Below are positions 63,040 to 64,000 of a stretch of DNA of 64,000 bases, piece by piece. Where the stretch lies: positions 1-64,000 of the forward strand of contig NZ_AUIX01000024.1 of NCBI RefSeq assembly GCF_000423925.1. The letters run 5' to 3'. The notes beneath the pieces are model-generated. The model had not been told where the DNA came from. It searched no databases and was given only the letters and a program-made list of their open reading frames with translations. Origin of the DNA: Butyrivibrio sp. VCD2006. GTDB taxonomy: Bacteria; Bacillota; Clostridia; Lachnospirales; Lachnospiraceae. Every line of letters begins with the position of its first letter. Position 1 is the first letter of the stretch. The translations under genes and the position numbers were made by a program.

Positions 63040-63069
63040 ACAATATATCTATTTGATATATTAAGTCAA
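63040..63069 (-). promoter_or_regulatory. Promoter with palindromic operator, PadR operon
   Basis: On the minus strand TTGACT (63064-63069) and TATTGT (63040-63045) are 18 bases apart. A perfect inverted repeat, AATATATC-TATTT-GATATATT (63042-63062), fills the spacer and the -10. This is where a repressor would block RNA polymerase; PadR is the obvious candidate. Confidence 0.7.
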
Positions 63070-63072
63070 CGC

Positions 63073-63112
63073 AAAAAAACAGACCATCATCACACTGATA
63101 ATGATCTGTTTT
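63073..63112 (-). terminator. Terminator (repeat family member 3) of the AAC(3)-like gene
   Basis: AAAACAGACCATCATCA pairs with TGATAATGATCTGTTTT with two mismatches and the minus strand ends in seven Ts. It shares the AAAACAGACC/CTGTTTTACACT ends with the hairpins at 3436 and 55850. Confidence 0.85.
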
Positions 63113-63185
63113 ACACTTAAATGAATCCCATAAACGGGGTCATAGGGCCCAAAAAAAGGAATACTACCCTCGTCTCCCATGACCA

Positions 63186-63932
63186 TTAATGCGTCAATCC
63201 CCACAGCCCATAGGGATCATGCTTTAATTCATTTTCATACAGAGAAACTACTAACCATATATCAAAAAACATTGCCTTGCAATTCCCGATATAAGCTTCT
63301 TTTATCAGGTTCTTATTATAGGCCATCTCCTGTATCTTGTACCATGCCTTAACCGGAGGATGTCCGGCCTCCATCATCCATTCATCCGGCGGATAGACTT
63401 TATTGATTTCCTCTGATGGAGCATAAATCTCATTTATATCGTCCGGGGTTACACCTTCCACATAGTGCATCGCCGTAAACTTGTATATATCGACTCCCAG
63501 CAAAAGAGCCTTCCCGCCATTATGAATCGGATAATCCAAGCCGCCGGTCAGGGCGTCCTTTCCATGCTTGCCCCAGCCGGATGTGCTGATTGTGTCGGTT
63601 CCCGTGTAAGTGTCAGGAAGCTTTCTAAAAGTATCAGCCACAACGCCCATGGCCGTTTTTTCAGCATCAGATGGTAAAATCTTGATTTTCACGGTAATTC
63701 CAAGCTTCTTGTCCTCCTCCGTGAGATCCATCTCTTTACTCAGTCTGAGTGCAGGCATGAAGATGCTGCCCTCTTCAGTAACCAGTTCCTTCAATGTATC
63801 TATGACGGTTTCCGCTCCACCCTCAAGTTCTCCAAAACTGCTAAGGGAAGAATGCACTTCCAAAGTCATTCCTTTTTCAATTCCGAGCTTCTGTAATTCC
63901 GACTTCAATTCCTGTTTAGTTACCCTAGCCAT
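63186..63932 (-). CDS. AAC(3)-family acetyltransferase
   Basis: The 248-residue protein belongs to the aminoglycoside 3-N-acetyltransferase/YokD family. It has MTLEVHSSLSSFGELEGGAE, AMGVVADTFRKLPDTY, STSGWGKHGKDALTGGLDYP and GVDIYKFTAMHYVEG. The family's HPTHSVTA block is changed here (GTDTISTSGWGKHG), so true aminoglycoside modification is doubtful and another amine could be the substrate. ATG at 63932 is chosen; a TTG three codons upstream is the alternative. It has its own terminator. Confidence 0.85.
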   Translation of the reverse strand: MARVTKQELKSELQKLGIEKGMTLEVHSSLSSFGELEGGAETVIDTLKELVTEEGSIFMPALRLSKEMDLTEEDKKLGITVKIKILPSDAEKTAMGVVADTFRKLPDTYTGTDTISTSGWGKHGKDALTGGLDYPIHNGGKALLLGVDIYKFTAMHYVEGVTPDDINEIYAPSEEINKVYPPDEWMMEAGHPPVKAWYKIQEMAYNKNLIKEAYIGNCKAMFFDIWLVVSLYENELKHDPYGLWGLTH

Positions 63933-64000
63933 ATCCCTCAATGTCCTTTATGCCTTTCCTTCTTTTTCTGTTGCTTTAATTCAAAAAGCCTTAACTCCTC

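Overview
The window looks like chromosome from a Lachnospiraceae bacterium, most plausibly of the Butyrivibrio/Pseudobutyrivibrio type. This is inferred from gene content and style and was not tested by any search. Clues are moderate-to-low GC, strong AGGAGG-type ribosome binding sites, many signalling proteins (GGDEF, EAL, hybrid kinases, SpoIIE-type phosphatase), and large secreted proteins with BspA-like leucine-rich repeats, InlB-type B-repeats, Pro/Thr or Glu/Pro linkers and Lys-rich C-termini. Most genes lie on the minus strand. No rRNA, tRNA or cas genes were seen.

Layout. 0-4.6 kb: a transposase tail at the window edge, a TSUP permease, a lectin-fold protein, a GNAT acetyltransferase and two membrane proteins. 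4.7-6.8 kb: a plus-strand PTS pair (IIA, then an N-acetylglucosamine-type IIBC). 6.8-14.8 kb: a secreted fibronectin/B-repeat protein, MFS, MATE and AEC transporters, a PspC protein, an N-terminally truncated GGDEF gene abutting a spermidine-synthase-like gene, and a UBA/DUF4342 protein. 15-22 kb: an operon of fructosamine kinase-like protein, PlsC and xanthine phosphoribosyltransferase, then HelD and a UvrD/PcrA-type helicase.

22.2-32.2 kb is one tightly coupled minus-strand signalling operon. In transcription order it holds a tiny lipoprotein, a membrane hybrid kinase, a 1151-residue hybrid kinase with an embedded DegV (fatty-acid-binding) domain and an Hpt domain, a sodium/alanine-type symporter, a response regulator with two receiver-like domains, a regulator with an XRE helix-turn-helix in front of a receiver, and a LytS-like kinase. 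This is the best candidate for an undescribed system. It reads as a multi-component relay that may sense a lipid and an amino acid.

32.3-50.7 kb: a threonine-aldolase-like lyase, secreted LRR, transglutaminase and lipoprotein genes, a second MATE, an orphan plus-strand gene behind a structured 5' leader with a possible pseudoknot, a fusion of an S51 peptidase fold to degenerate GGDEF and intact EAL domains, a tandem pair of novel secreted paralogues, a CPBP protease and an IlvD/Edd dehydratase. 50.8-56.8 kb is an acetyltransferase-rich stretch full of gene debris: two GNAT remnants, a flavodoxin/transglutaminase chimera, an internally deleted methyltransferase and a substrate-binding-protein tail joined to an LRR gene. 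57.4-58.9 kb holds a ParB-like protein beside five 54-bp tandem repeats. The right end has a lipoprotein SGNH hydrolase, a SpoIIE-type phosphatase, a PadR regulator with a polyferredoxin gene behind a palindromic promoter, and an AAC(3)-family protein.

Two families of short dispersed hairpins run through the window: terminators with a conserved loop, and GGGAC-type palindromes. Start codons were often moved inward from the first possible start where a good ribosome binding site decided the matter; each such choice is stated.
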